Positions 17,210 through 26,335 of a stretch of 64,000 nucleotides of DNA are shown in pieces. The notes beneath the pieces are model-generated. The model saw only the letters and a program-made list of their open reading frames with translations, searched no databases and had not been told where the DNA came from. The position numbers were made by a program, and so were the translations under genes. Source of the stretch: Acinetobacter wuhouensis (lineage in GTDB: Bacteria > Pseudomonadota > Gammaproteobacteria > Pseudomonadales > Moraxellaceae); contig NZ_CP031716.1 in assembly GCF_001696605.3 (NCBI RefSeq), positions 1,736,001-1,800,000 of the forward strand, in the 5' to 3' direction. Numbering within the stretch: the first letter of the stretch is position 1; each line of letters opens with the position of its first letter.

Positions 17210-18742
17210 ATGGAATTTTTATTAGACCCTGGAATTTGGGTTGGTCTTTTAACCTTAATTGTTTTAGAAATTGTACTGGGTATCGATAACCTAGTTTTCA
17301 TTGCTATTCTTGCAGATAAACTTCCTCCAGAACAACGTGATAAAGCACGTGTTATCGGCTTATCTTTAGCTTTGGTAATGCGTTTAGGCTTATTATTCGC
17401 TATCTCTTGGTTAGTTACACTCACAAAACCGCTAATCAGTATATTTGACTGGACTTTTTCAGGGCGAGATCTCATTCTCTTATTCGGTGGTCTGTTCTTG
17501 GTCTATAAGGCTGTAACAGAACTGCATGAAAAGATGGAAGGTAAGCCTGAAGTCAAAGTCACCAGTAATGTGGTGTATGCAGGCTTTGCTGCGGTTGTTG
17601 CGCAAATCGTCATTCTCGATGCAGTTTTCTCTTTAGATTCGGTCATTACTGCGATTGGTATGGTAGATAACATCTATGTGATGATGGTTGCAATGATTGT
17701 GGCGATGGTGGTCATGCTAATTGCATCAAAGCCGTTAACCGCATTTGTAAACCGACACCCAACTGTGGTGATTTTGTGCTTAAGCTTCTTATTGTTAATC
17801 GGTATCAGCTTAATTGCAGAAGGTTTTCAGTTTCATATTCCTAAAGGCTATATCTATTCTGGTATTGGTGTTGCGATTGCAATTGAGGCATTCAATCAGT
17901 TTGGTCAGCGTAATGCAGCAAAACATGAGTCGAAAATTCCATTACGTCATCGTACAGCGGATTCTATTTTAAGATTGATGGGGGGAAAAATAGAAACCGC
18001 CGATTCTCAGTCGATTGCAGCACAAGAAGCTTTTGCTGATGAAGAACGCTATATGATTGGTGGTGTTTTAACGCTTGCTGAGCGTTCAGTTGCTTCGATC
18101 ATGACACCTAGAAGTCAGATTTCATGGGTCAATTTAGATGATGATCCTGAAAGTATTCGTCAACAAATTTTGGCAGTACCTCATAGTTTGTTTCCTGTTT
18201 GTCGTGGTCAGTTAGACAAGGTTGTAACAATCATTCGTGCAAAAGAGTTGATTGATGCACTAGATGAGCCAGAGCTTTTACAGACTTTATTGAAGCGTAA
18301 TCGTCCAATTTTCATTTTTGAAAAGATGAAAGTAATTGATGCGATTCAGACCTTGCGGAATTCAAAGGGTTCTTTGGTTCTAGTAAGCAATGAGTTTGGT
18401 AATATTCAGGGTTTGATTTCGCCACATGATGTGTTTGAAGCAATTGCGGGGGAGTTCCCAGATGCTGATGAACAATTGGACTTGGTGAAATTGGATGAGC
18501 TGACATGGAAAGCTTCGGGTATGCTGGATTTGTATCAGTTGGAACTTGAACTTGGCATGTTAGATTTAATTCAAGATGATTCTGAATACTTCAGTGTAGC
18601 AGGATTAATTTTGGACAAAACTCAAGGTGAAGTTAAAGTGGGCACACAAATCGAGCAAGTCGGAATTTGGTTCGAAGTGCTTGAAATGGATGGAAACCGC
18701 ATTAAAACGGTGAAAATTACTCGACCCGAATATTTGAGTTAA
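17210..18742 (+). CDS. TerC-family membrane protein with CBS pair and CorC/HlyC domain (YoaE-like)
   Basis: A 510-aa protein. Residues about 1-235 form a TerC membrane domain ([12 protein letters not shown] with the conserved Asp, and [16 protein letters not shown]). Residues about 295-415 form a CBS pair, and the C-terminal 80 residues form a CorC/HlyC transporter-associated domain. TerC proteins are linked to metal (Mn or Ca) export and tellurite resistance, and the YoaE layout is typical of this architecture. An AGGAGA ribosome-binding site lies 9 bp before the ATG. The long upstream leader suggests regulation, but no known riboswitch was recognised. Confidence 0.9.
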   Translation: MEFLLDPGIWVGLLTLIVLEIVLGIDNLVFIAILADKLPPEQRDKARVIGLSLALVMRLGLLFAISWLVTLTKPLISIFDWTFSGRDLILLFGGLFLVYKAVTELHEKMEGKPEVKVTSNVVYAGFAAVVAQIVILDAVFSLDSVITAIGMVDNIYVMMVAMIVAMVVMLIASKPLTAFVNRHPTVVILCLSFLLLIGISLIAEGFQFHIPKGYIYSGIGVAIAIEAFNQFGQRNAAKHESKIPLRHRTADSILRLMGGKIETADSQSIAAQEAFADEERYMIGGVLTLAERSVASIMTPRSQISWVNLDDDPESIRQQILAVPHSLFPVCRGQLDKVVTIIRAKELIDALDEPELLQTLLKRNRPIFIFEKMKVIDAIQTLRNSKGSLVLVSNEFGNIQGLISPHDVFEAIAGEFPDADEQLDLVKLDELTWKASGMLDLYQLELELGMLDLIQDDSEYFSVAGLILDKTQGEVKVGTQIEQVGIWFEVLEMDGNRIKTVKITRPEYLS

Positions 18743-18776
18743 TCTACGATCTATTTGAACTTTAACAGTATCATTA

Positions 18777-18808
18777 AAAATGCCTCTATGAATAGAGGCA
18801 TTTTTTTT
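18777..18808 (+). terminator. Terminator after terC-like gene
   Basis: AATGCCTCTAT and ATAGAGGCATT pair around GA, followed by T8. The A-run on the other side means it could also serve the convergent hydrolase gene. Confidence 0.88.
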
Positions 18809-18867
18809 GAATAAAAAGAGCATTTAAATAGGATTACTTATTTAAATGCTAAAAGTAAACTTTAAAA

Positions 18868-19725
18868 TTATTGAATTGTTTGTGTGATTTTAGACCATAA
18901 ATTTTGATGAGACTTTTTAAACATCAGCATATGACCGATGGCTTTATGACCATGTTCTTGAGGACTTAGCTCAATCATATCGGTTTGTGCATTTGGGTAA
19001 AGGCGAAGCAAATCTTTGACATTGGCTTGAGTTGCAATCTCATCATCAGATGACCAATACACAGTAATTGGACATTGAATTTCACTGTGATAATCATCAA
19101 AAATGGTTTTACCAATGGCATTGATTACATAGCCGGGTTTGCTACAGAATTGTGCCCATTGTTTTGCAACATTTTTAGGTAAGTTTTCCCCCATGCCTAA
19201 AAAATTCGTTGCGCCATAGCCTTTGATTAAACTTGATACAGGGAAGATGAGGTTAAACATCACTGGTGCCATACGTTTAGTACGACCTTTTAGCCCTTTA
19301 ACATGCCCTGTAGAGCCTGAAATGGAAATCACTTGTGCAACTTTGTCATAGTTTGGAACAATACCAAGTAACTGCCCACCAGCGCTATGACCAAGAAGTG
19401 TAATTTTTTTTTGTTGTGTCTTATTTAAAAGCAAATCAATCGCAGCAGGAATATCTAATTGCCCCCAGTCTTGGATACTGGCATTCGATTCTCGAAGAGG
19501 ACCATGCAGTGACTGACCAATTCCACGGAAATCGAACACCATTACGTTGAAACCTTGTTCGGATAACCATTCACTAAAGTTATGGTAAAAACCTTGGGTA
19601 ATCCCTGTAGCGGGGCAAATTAAAATAGGCAGTTGTTCAGTTGATTGTTTTGACTGATAAAAACGACCACTTAAGCTATAGCCATCGGTGCAAGTAATCG
19701 TTACATTCTCAAAAGTACTCATCAT
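18868..19725 (-). CDS. Alpha/beta hydrolase
   Basis: A 285-aa soluble hydrolase. The nucleophile elbow is GHSAGGQ (Ser near residue 113). The oxyanion strand ILICPATGI, an acidic residue in WSSDDE and a final His in QEHGHKAIGHM complete the triad. The N-terminal SGRFYQS strand and lack of a signal peptide fit cytosolic serine-aminopeptidase-like (S33-type) esterases. The substrate is unknown. The start is the ATG at 19725 (or the next codon). It is transcribed divergently from the membrane protein at 19849. Confidence 0.8.
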   Translation of the reverse strand: MMSTFENVTITCTDGYSLSGRFYQSKQSTEQLPILICPATGITQGFYHNFSEWLSEQGFNVMVFDFRGIGQSLHGPLRESNASIQDWGQLDIPAAIDLLLNKTQQKKITLLGHSAGGQLLGIVPNYDKVAQVISISGSTGHVKGLKGRTKRMAPVMFNLIFPVSSLIKGYGATNFLGMGENLPKNVAKQWAQFCSKPGYVINAIGKTIFDDYHSEIQCPITVYWSSDDEIATQANVKDLLRLYPNAQTDMIELSPQEHGHKAIGHMLMFKKSHQNLWSKITQTIQ

Positions 19726-19848
19726 GATTCTATCGTTATGTTTACAAGTTTACTTTACACGAGTTCCAAAAAGAAACTTGATTAAAAAGTGACTTATAAG
19801 TCAAAGAGGCAAAGTGATAGGTTTCTATTTAGAGAAAGGATCAATGAA

Positions 19849-20307
19849 ATGGATTTAATGAGCTTTACACTCGCAGTTAAATTAGCATTGCTATTCAGTG
19901 GGATATTTTTATTTGTTGGCATGTTGACTGGTGTTTGGAAGTATGTGCAGATTAGTCAATCAGAATTGGCACGGGCACATTATTATGTTGATATTGCACA
20001 TCGGAGTAGTCTGCTTTATGCACCAGCCACTTTGATTCTTGCTGTAATGGCATATTTTTCAATTTGGTCAGAGAAGGTAAACTTATTTTTTATCATCACG
20101 AACTTAATTTTCTTTAGTTTTTCAATCGCGAGTTATGTATTACATGGTTGGTTGAAGGATACAAGTAATCAATTCAAGCAACCGCATCAATTGGGAAAAA
20201 TACAATTACCCAAAATTATTTTACGAATCGCAATGATTTTATTGGTGATCGGTGAAATTGGTGCAACGGCTGGTCTATTGCTGGGAATGTATATAGGGTT
20301 ATTTTGA
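19849..20307 (+). CDS. Four-helix membrane protein, unknown function
   Basis: A 152-aa integral membrane protein with about four hydrophobic segments and a loop containing His-Tyr-Tyr-Val-Asp and His-Arg residues. The ATG at 19849 is preferred because an AAAGGA ribosome-binding site sits 7 bp upstream. An upstream in-frame alternative at 19789 would add 20 charged residues unlike a membrane-protein start. The size and a conserved helix-HR-helix layout resemble small DUF-type envelope proteins of gammaproteobacteria, but I do not recognise the family. Confidence 0.7.
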   Translation: MDLMSFTLAVKLALLFSGIFLFVGMLTGVWKYVQISQSELARAHYYVDIAHRSSLLYAPATLILAVMAYFSIWSEKVNLFFIITNLIFFSFSIASYVLHGWLKDTSNQFKQPHQLGKIQLPKIILRIAMILLVIGEIGATAGLLLGMYIGLF

Positions 20308-20352
20308 TCAAGCTTTATATTTTTAGTTCTAAATGAATTCTTATTTTTCTTT

Positions 20353-20380
20353 AAAGATGGATGCTTAGCATCCATCTTTT
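20353..20380. terminator. Bidirectional terminator between convergent membrane-protein genes
   Basis: AAAGATGGATGC and GCATCCATCTTT form a perfect 12-bp stem with a TTA loop. T-runs follow on both strands. It overlaps the stop codon of the minus-strand gene by a base or two. Confidence 0.9.
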
Positions 20381-20615
20381 ATTCTGTTATTTTCGCAAGT
20401 TTGCGAGATTTATGATCAACAACATCCCAGACATAGAAGGCTGCAGATACCACGAGGGCATACGCAAAGAATTCTGGCTTTAAATTGCCTTGAATCAACC
20501 CATGAATTAATAATGTCACTAATAGCGCAATTGTTGTGCTCAGATATGTGACCAACTTTGTATTTGCCTTCAACGAATTAATGAAGACTTGCTTGTTGAA
20601 ATGTAATGATAACAT
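20379..20615 (-). CDS. Small membrane protein (78 aa)
   Basis: A 78-aa protein with two hydrophobic helices (TYLSTTIALLVTLLIHGLI and FFAYALVVSAAFYVWDVV) and a basic tail. The second ATG (20615) is chosen because an AGGAGG Shine-Dalgarno lies 7 bp before it; the first ATG (20621) abuts the Shine-Dalgarno. No functional family recognised. Confidence 0.7.
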   Translation of the reverse strand: MLSLHFNKQVFINSLKANTKLVTYLSTTIALLVTLLIHGLIQGNLKPEFFAYALVVSAAFYVWDVVDHKSRKLAKITE

Positions 20616-21315
20616 CTCCATCCCTCCTGTCTGCTCGACAAAACCTAATTGTTTTAGTCAGATTTGAGTAATAGTTGTACCATATCCTATGAATATTTCA
20701 AGCCTAAATACTTCTATATTGTTAAATAATTATGACATATTTATGACAAATGATAATTATTTTTATAAAAAATAGAAATACTATTAATTTTTTTGTGAAA
20801 TATTACTTTTATTGGAATTTAGTGTGATGTATTTATCATAATAAAATACAGTAACTTAACGCCAATGAAAAGTTTTTTCGACTAAAGTTTATGAAAAATA
20901 TGCAAATTTATTGCCATATTGGATTTGCTTAATACTGCTTTTAATAAAAAAATTAAATTTTGATCGTTTGCCTGTTTTTTAGTCAATTTATTTTTAGTAA
21001 TCATGCTGTTTGGGAAACTTTGATGGGGAAATGAATAGCGATTCATGTCATATTTTCAAGAAAAACTGATAATTTGGTTAAATCAGATAGTAAACGAGGC
21101 TTAGTTGCGCTTTCGGCGTGTGGGTAAATGAAAGGCTGATATCAAACTGGTAAATCATCGAGCAAAAGTGTAGCCAATAGATGGCATGACAGCTTCGTTG
21201 TAAATTAATTGTGTCGTAAACAATAACAGCCTGTTGGGTAAACATGACAATTATTGATCACAGTCAAAATGAGATTTGGGTAAAATCAAATTTTAAGGAC
21301 GATGGTTAAAAATGG
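20616..21315. other. 700-bp non-coding region with a cluster of GTAAA motifs
   Basis: No gene is visible. The first part (20640-20960) is very AT-rich and should hold the promoter of the minus-strand membrane protein. From 21090 to 21285 the sequence GTAAA occurs seven times on the plus strand (21090, 21124, 21150, 21200, 21216, 21238, 21280), several as GGGTAAA. The spacing is irregular. This is unlike the flanks and may be a small RNA or a multi-site binding region. Confidence 0.4.
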
Positions 21316-22608
21316 TTATTTTTTAACTTTATCAATTACGACACAAATGATTAGAACGATTATTGATGGAATGAACCATGCCAAATTTTGTTCATTTAAA
21401 GGTAAATTTTGAATAAATAAAGGCAAGCTATCATTAAAACTTGTTACTTTGATTCCTTCGATAATACCAAATAAAAAGGCAACCGCAGTCACAGGTGCAA
21501 TCACAACAGATGGATTGTTAAACTTCTTCCAGAAGAAACTGAGAATAATCACTACGATTGCAGGTGGGTAAATTGCGCTTAAAACAGGTACGGAGAAAGC
21601 AATAAGCTTTGTTAATCCTAAGTTTGAAATTACTAATGAGAATAAAACCAAGATCACCACTAAAATTTTATATGGGATTTTAGTCAACTCTGAGAAGTAT
21701 TCAGCACATGCACATGTTAGTCCGATCGCAGTGACCATACATGCAAGTGAGATCAAGACGGTAAGAAATAAAGAACCTAAGTCACCAAAAGCATGTTGTA
21801 CATAAGCATGTAAAATTACAGCGCCATTCTCTGCATTCGGTGCAGCATCGTGGCTACCTAATCCGAGTTTAAATAGGCTGATATAGACGAGGCTGAGTAA
21901 AACACCTGAAATCAGGCTGGCAATCACAGCATATTTGGTCACAAGTTTTTTATCAGTCACACCACGAGAGTGAATCGCATGAATGATGACAATACCGAAA
22001 ACCAATGCGCCTAAAGTGTCCATGGTTAAATAACCACTGACAAAGCCTTCAGATACAGGGCTTGAGACATAGTTTTTCACAGCAGGTGAAATTGAACCTG
22101 TTGGAATAATAAATGCCGCGATCCCTAAAATTGCCAATGCAATGATTTTTAAAGGTGCGAGAATATGACCAACACTGTCCAATAATTTATTTGGATAGAG
22201 TGAAACTAGCGTCACAAAAGCAAAATAGATGACACTATAGATAAAAAGTGATGTTCCGCCATTACCAAAGTACGATGAGAAACCAATTTCATAGGAAACA
22301 GTCGCTGTACGCGGTGTCGCAAAGAGCGGTCCGACTGAAAGGTAACATACGATGGTGAGGATTAAACTTGCAACTTTACCGAGGGGTGAACTTAAAATTG
22401 CAATGGAACCTTCAGTTTTAGAAAGTGCCATAATGGTGAGTACAGGAAGACCAACAGCAGTGATTAAGAAGCCGATTGCTGCAAGCCATACATTTTCACC
22501 AGCTTGTTGAGCAACAATGGGTGGAAAGATAATATTGCCAGCGCCTACAAATAAGGCAAAGGTCATGAACCCTAAAGCAATAATATCCTTTGTACGGAGA
22601 TTAGTCAT
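21316..22608 (-). CDS. brnQ: Branched-chain amino acid:cation symporter BrnQ
   Basis: A 430-aa inner-membrane symporter with about 12 helices that imports Leu, Ile and Val with Na+ or H+. The N-terminus LRTKDIIALGFMTFALFVGA followed by GNIIFPP is diagnostic. The ATG at 22608 matches the family start; a GTG at 22629 would add seven residues. No terminator is obvious after its stop; transcription would enter the GTAAA-rich region. Confidence 0.93.
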   Translation of the reverse strand: MTNLRTKDIIALGFMTFALFVGAGNIIFPPIVAQQAGENVWLAAIGFLITAVGLPVLTIMALSKTEGSIAILSSPLGKVASLILTIVCYLSVGPLFATPRTATVSYEIGFSSYFGNGGTSLFIYSVIYFAFVTLVSLYPNKLLDSVGHILAPLKIIALAILGIAAFIIPTGSISPAVKNYVSSPVSEGFVSGYLTMDTLGALVFGIVIIHAIHSRGVTDKKLVTKYAVIASLISGVLLSLVYISLFKLGLGSHDAAPNAENGAVILHAYVQHAFGDLGSLFLTVLISLACMVTAIGLTCACAEYFSELTKIPYKILVVILVLFSLVISNLGLTKLIAFSVPVLSAIYPPAIVVIILSFFWKKFNNPSVVIAPVTAVAFLFGIIEGIKVTSFNDSLPLFIQNLPLNEQNLAWFIPSIIVLIICVVIDKVKK

Positions 22609-22945
22609 AAAAAGAGAAAGGTTAAACACACAAAAAAGTAATTTTAGTTGAAATAGGGAGTATTTTGTATTTTATTTTATAGATAGCATTCCTAGATTTT
22701 ATAAATTTTAACCAATTAGGCTTATTTGTTAAATTTATGTAGGTGATATACCTATAAATTTTCAATGATTGATAATTCTATAGCTCAGTAAAAAAATTAG
22801 ATGCTGATAAATAGTTTTCGTAAAACCCACATGTTTTAATGTTTTGTAAAAGAGAAACCCTTTAGATTTCGATAAGTGAATAAGAAAAAGTCCTAAAAAT
22901 TTTAAAAAGGCATATAATACCGATTCACATTTGCGGACAGATATT
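22609..22945. promoter_or_regulatory. Divergent promoter region brnQ/map
   Basis: A perfect TATAAT -10 at 22913-22918 lies 28 bp before the map ATG; its -35 is weak. The rest (22620-22890) is AT-rich and should contain the brnQ promoter. No operator-like palindrome stood out. Confidence 0.5.
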
Positions 22946-23740
22946 ATGAAAGCTTCAACAGTCACCATTAAAACTGAACAAGACATTGAAAAATTGAGAG
23001 TGTCAGGGCGTTTAGCGGCTCAGGTTTTAGAAATGATCGGTGAATATGTGAAGCCAGGTGTGACGACAGAATATTTAGATGATATTTGTAATGATTTTAT
23101 TGTAAATACACTTAAAGTCATTCCTGCGAATGTTGGTTATTATGGTTATACCAAAACCACGTGTATTTCTCCAAATGAAGTGGTTTGTCATGGTATTCCG
23201 TCGAATAAAATTATTATAAATGATGGTGATATTATCAATATCGATGTTGCGATTATCAAAGATGGTTATTTTGGTGATACCAGTCGTATGTACTATGTTG
23301 GTCAAATCAAACCTGAAGCGAAAAGGCTGGTTGAAACTACCTATGAAGCAATGGTTGCAGGGATTCATACTGTAAAACCTGGAGCGACATTGGGTGATAT
23401 TGGACATGCGATTCAAAAAGTGGCACAGCGTGAAGGTTATACAATCGTACGTGAATACTGTGGTCATGGGATTGGTAAGGTCTATCATGAGCAACCTAAT
23501 GTGTTGCATTATGGTCAAGCGGGGCAGGGTTTAGTCCTGAAAAAAGGTATGGTGTTTACTATCGAACCTATGGTGAATGCAGGGAAAGCCAGCGTTAAAG
23601 AGTTAAAAGATGGTTGGACTGTCGTGACTACTGATAAATCTTTATCTGCGCAATGGGAGCATATGGTTGCTGTCACTGAAACTGGTTTTGAGTTGTTAAC
23701 ACCGTGGCCAGAGGGCACCGGTATTTATCCTGAAATTTAG
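22946..23740 (+). CDS. map: Type I methionine aminopeptidase
   Basis: A 264-aa metalloprotease that removes N-terminal Met from nascent proteins. The metal ligands are visible in order: Asp in INIDVAI, Asp in YFGDTSRMY, His in YCGHGIG, Glu in FTIEPMV and Glu in QWEHMVAVT. The substrate-gating His is in EVVCHGIPS. The ATG at 22946 is preferred over the in-frame TTG at 22931. It stands alone rather than beside rpsB or secY, suggesting a second Map paralogue in the genome, which is common in Acinetobacter relatives; this is inferred. Confidence 0.93.
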   Translation: MKASTVTIKTEQDIEKLRVSGRLAAQVLEMIGEYVKPGVTTEYLDDICNDFIVNTLKVIPANVGYYGYTKTTCISPNEVVCHGIPSNKIIINDGDIINIDVAIIKDGYFGDTSRMYYVGQIKPEAKRLVETTYEAMVAGIHTVKPGATLGDIGHAIQKVAQREGYTIVREYCGHGIGKVYHEQPNVLHYGQAGQGLVLKKGMVFTIEPMVNAGKASVKELKDGWTVVTTDKSLSAQWEHMVAVTETGFELLTPWPEGTGIYPEI

Positions 23741-23919
23741 CTTAAGACTAAAGTCTAGATATTTGGGTGTAATTCAGCATTAATTTATTTTTTGTATTTT
23801 AATTCTGATGATTTTGTCACTATTTTGTTGTTTTTGTTGATAAATATTTCATTATTAATAGTTTTAAAGTATTAAATTATCGTTTTTTAGTATTTGTTTA
23901 TATGTTAATCAACGATTAT

Positions 23920-24005
23920 TATAATAGTCAGATTCTATAGCTGTAGTTTCTATTTATGTTGTTTTAAGTTTTCAAGCTTACCCATCCTAGGGTAAGCTTT
24001 TTTTT
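23920..24005 (+). ncRNA. Candidate small RNA upstream of a strong orphan terminator
   Basis: A strong terminator at 23974-24005 lies 234 bp after the map stop, far for a simple map terminator. About 45 bp upstream of the stem is a TATAAT/TATTAT element (around 23917-23925) with a TTGTTT about 17 bp further up. Together they would give a transcript of roughly 75 nt. The rest of 23741-24161 is AT-rich with no gene. No homology to a named RNA was recognised. Confidence 0.3.
23974..24005 (+). terminator. Strong terminator, perfect 10-bp stem and T8
   Basis: AAGCTTACCC pairs with GGGTAAGCTT around a 6-7 nt loop, followed by T8. Confidence 0.9.
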
Positions 24006-24161
24006 GTCTAAAATTTAGTGCTTCTGATTCCTTTACTACGTATTTAATATGTTTCTATATATTTTCAGTAGTTTCTTCATTTATTTATATACAAATAAAG
24101 AAGAAGATAAGTGCAATTGAACGGTATATTTCTCATGACTTATCTTCGTATTTAGAATAGG

Positions 24162-25334
24162 TTACTTCTTTGTTCTGAAATTCAAAATAATTGAGACAAC
24201 AAATCCAAACAGCAATCCCCAGAAAGCAGAACCGATTCCAAAAAATTGTACGCCAGAAGCGCAGAATAAGAAGGTCAATAAAGCAGCTTCACGGTCTTTC
24301 ACTTCATGAAATGCAATTGCGATGTTATGACTAATTGTTCCAAACAATGCAATCCCAGCTAAGGCAACAATGAATAAATGTGGGAAAGACATGAGTAAGC
24401 TAGTAAGTGTGGCTGCAAATAAGCCCATTAAAATATAGAAAAAACCACAGCTCATGCCTGCGATATAGCGTTTACTCGGATCAGGATGGACTTGATCATC
24501 TAGACTAACGGCTGCACTAATTGCAGCAATATTCACAGTATAGCAACCGAATGGCGCAAGTAAGGTTTGCGCTGTTCCAGTCCAACCAATCAAATGATTA
24601 ACATGTGGTTGATAACCATAACTTTTAATCATGGCGATACCAGGTAAGTATTGTGATGCCATGTTGATGACAAATAAAGGCAATGCTAAACCAAGGATTG
24701 CAGACCATGTAAACTCAGGTTTCATCCATACAGGATGTGCAAGCCCCCAATGCAATGTTGGGACATGAAATTCCATAAATAATGGACAAATTAATATCCC
24801 TGCAATCACAGTAATGACAATGCAATAACGTGCCCAAAGGCGCTTGGTGACAATATAAATAGCCAATAAGCTTAAAATAAAACCCCAATCATTTTGCATA
24901 CTGGCAAACAGTGCAATACCAAATTTAAGTAGAACACCTGCAAGCATGGCACTGGTTAAACTTTGCGGAATGTAGGCAAGGATTTTTTCAAAGATACCTA
25001 AAAAACCAAGTATTGCAGTGAGTAAGCCACAGATAAGAAAAGCACCAATTGCTTCATATAATGTATATCCACTTGCTGTTGCGATGATCAGCGCAAGTGC
25101 CGCAGTCGACCATGAGGTCGCTACTGGATATTTAAATTTCCAAGAGAGCAACAGACCTGATAGTCCAATGCCTAAACCAAGTGCCCAAAACCAAGAGGTA
25201 ATTTGTTCGGGGTTTGCACCGAGCAGTTGCGCTGCTTGGATCACAAGCACTGCGGAAACACTGATGCCAATAAGAAAGGTGATAAAGCCTGCAAATACTG
25301 CGGGTATCGAAAAATCTTGGAGAAACTTTTGCAT
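24162..25334 (-). CDS. benE: Benzoate/H+ symporter family protein, BenE-like
   Basis: A 390-aa inner-membrane protein with about 12 helices and the BenE family pattern: PAVFAGFITFLIGISVSAVL near the N-terminus, LSWKFKYPVATSWSTAALAL and LLAPFGCYTVNIAAISAAV. BenE of A. baylyi takes up benzoate. No ben catabolic genes sit beside it, so the substrate here is inferred from the family only; E. coli YdcO is a relative of unknown substrate. Confidence 0.85.
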   Translation of the reverse strand: MQKFLQDFSIPAVFAGFITFLIGISVSAVLVIQAAQLLGANPEQITSWFWALGLGIGLSGLLLSWKFKYPVATSWSTAALALIIATASGYTLYEAIGAFLICGLLTAILGFLGIFEKILAYIPQSLTSAMLAGVLLKFGIALFASMQNDWGFILSLLAIYIVTKRLWARYCIVITVIAGILICPLFMEFHVPTLHWGLAHPVWMKPEFTWSAILGLALPLFVINMASQYLPGIAMIKSYGYQPHVNHLIGWTGTAQTLLAPFGCYTVNIAAISAAVSLDDQVHPDPSKRYIAGMSCGFFYILMGLFAATLTSLLMSFPHLFIVALAGIALFGTISHNIAIAFHEVKDREAALLTFLFCASGVQFFGIGSAFWGLLFGFVVSIILNFRTKK

Positions 25335-25551
25335 AATCCTTTGCTTTGTAATTTACTGATTGGTTGAAAATGCAAGTATCATACCTGAATCAATTTGGTG
25401 CATATAGATTTGATCGGAATTTAATATTAAATCAGTGAATGATTATAAAAATAATTCAACTTATTCTCAGGCAGAGAGAATAAGATGCTGATTATATTTT
25501 TAAGGTCATGAGTGAAGTCGTATAGCTTATTTTTTCAAAAAATAGATGTTG

Positions 25552-26202
25552 TTACATCGTAGATAAGGCGAGTTTTAAACCAAAGCCACAAAATAAAAGT
25601 CCAACTGCGGCAACACAGCTGGCCGCTACTCGGTAACGTGCATTAAAGAATGAAGCGAGTTTAACCCCTGAAAAAATTAATATAGTCAAATAGCTCATAC
25701 TAATAATTTGCAAGATTACTGAAAGTGCTGCGAAGCTTAAGGCAGGGTAAGGGTAGTCTGGATCTACAAATTGAACGAAGAATGAAAGGTAAAATAAGAT
25801 TGCTTTGGGATTGAGCAAGCTAATGGTCAGAGCCGTACGAAATGGATGGAATTGCTCTGTAGCAGATGTATCACTATTGGCTTGAATGTTTTGTGGTTTG
25901 CTAAACCATGTTTTGAAACTCGCAATCAGTAAACGTATGCCTAAATACGATAAGTAACTTGCACCAACAATTTTAAGAACCACAAATAACCACGGAAAAG
26001 CATGTAGCAGTGATGCCGCACCTAAAACGGTACACAGGATGAGAATTAGATCGCCTGTAAAAACGCCTAAAGCACCGATATAGCCTGTTTTGATGCCAAA
26101 ACGTGAGGCGATAGACATCACATAAAGCGAGTTCGGACCTGGTAAAATGACAATAAAAATAGTCCCTAAGATATATGTCACTATGTCAGTAATACCAAAC
26201 AC
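25552..26202 (-). CDS. LysE/RhtB-family amino acid exporter, LeuE-like
   Basis: A 216-aa, six-helix exporter with the family motif IVILPGPNSLYVM near the N-terminus and NPKAILFYLSFFVQFV in the middle, closest to LeuE (leucine efflux). It probably starts at a GTG at 26202, because no ATG gives the family N-terminus. Export of Leu or another neutral amino acid is inferred. It lies downstream of tal on the same strand, but a terminator intervenes. Confidence 0.82.
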   Translation of the reverse strand: MFGITDIVTYILGTIFIVILPGPNSLYVMSIASRFGIKTGYIGALGVFTGDLILILCTVLGAASLLHAFPWLFVVLKIVGASYLSYLGIRLLIASFKTWFSKPQNIQANSDTSATEQFHPFRTALTISLLNPKAILFYLSFFVQFVDPDYPYPALSFAALSVILQIISMSYLTILIFSGVKLASFFNARYRVAASCVAAVGLLFCGFGLKLALSTM

Positions 26203-26232
26203 GAGATTCTCACTGTTTAAGAAAGCGAAACA

Positions 26233-26266
26233 AAAAGCCGAGCTATTATAATAACAAACTCGGCTT
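26233..26266 (-). terminator. Terminator after tal
   Basis: On the minus strand AGCCGAG and CTCGGCT pair around a 16-nt loop and are followed by TTTTTG. It lies between the tal stop and the LeuE-like gene start. Confidence 0.75.
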
Positions 26267-26335
26267 CATTTTTGTGAGCAATTTTGGTGCATTTTTTAAT
26301 GATTGTTCAAAATTTTGAGCAATCTGCTGAATTGC

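Noticed and set aside
23075..23718. Long minus-strand open frames inside map
   Set aside because: The plus-strand gene is a complete methionine aminopeptidase with all metal ligands; the antisense frames are Ile/Thr/Asn-rich shadows.
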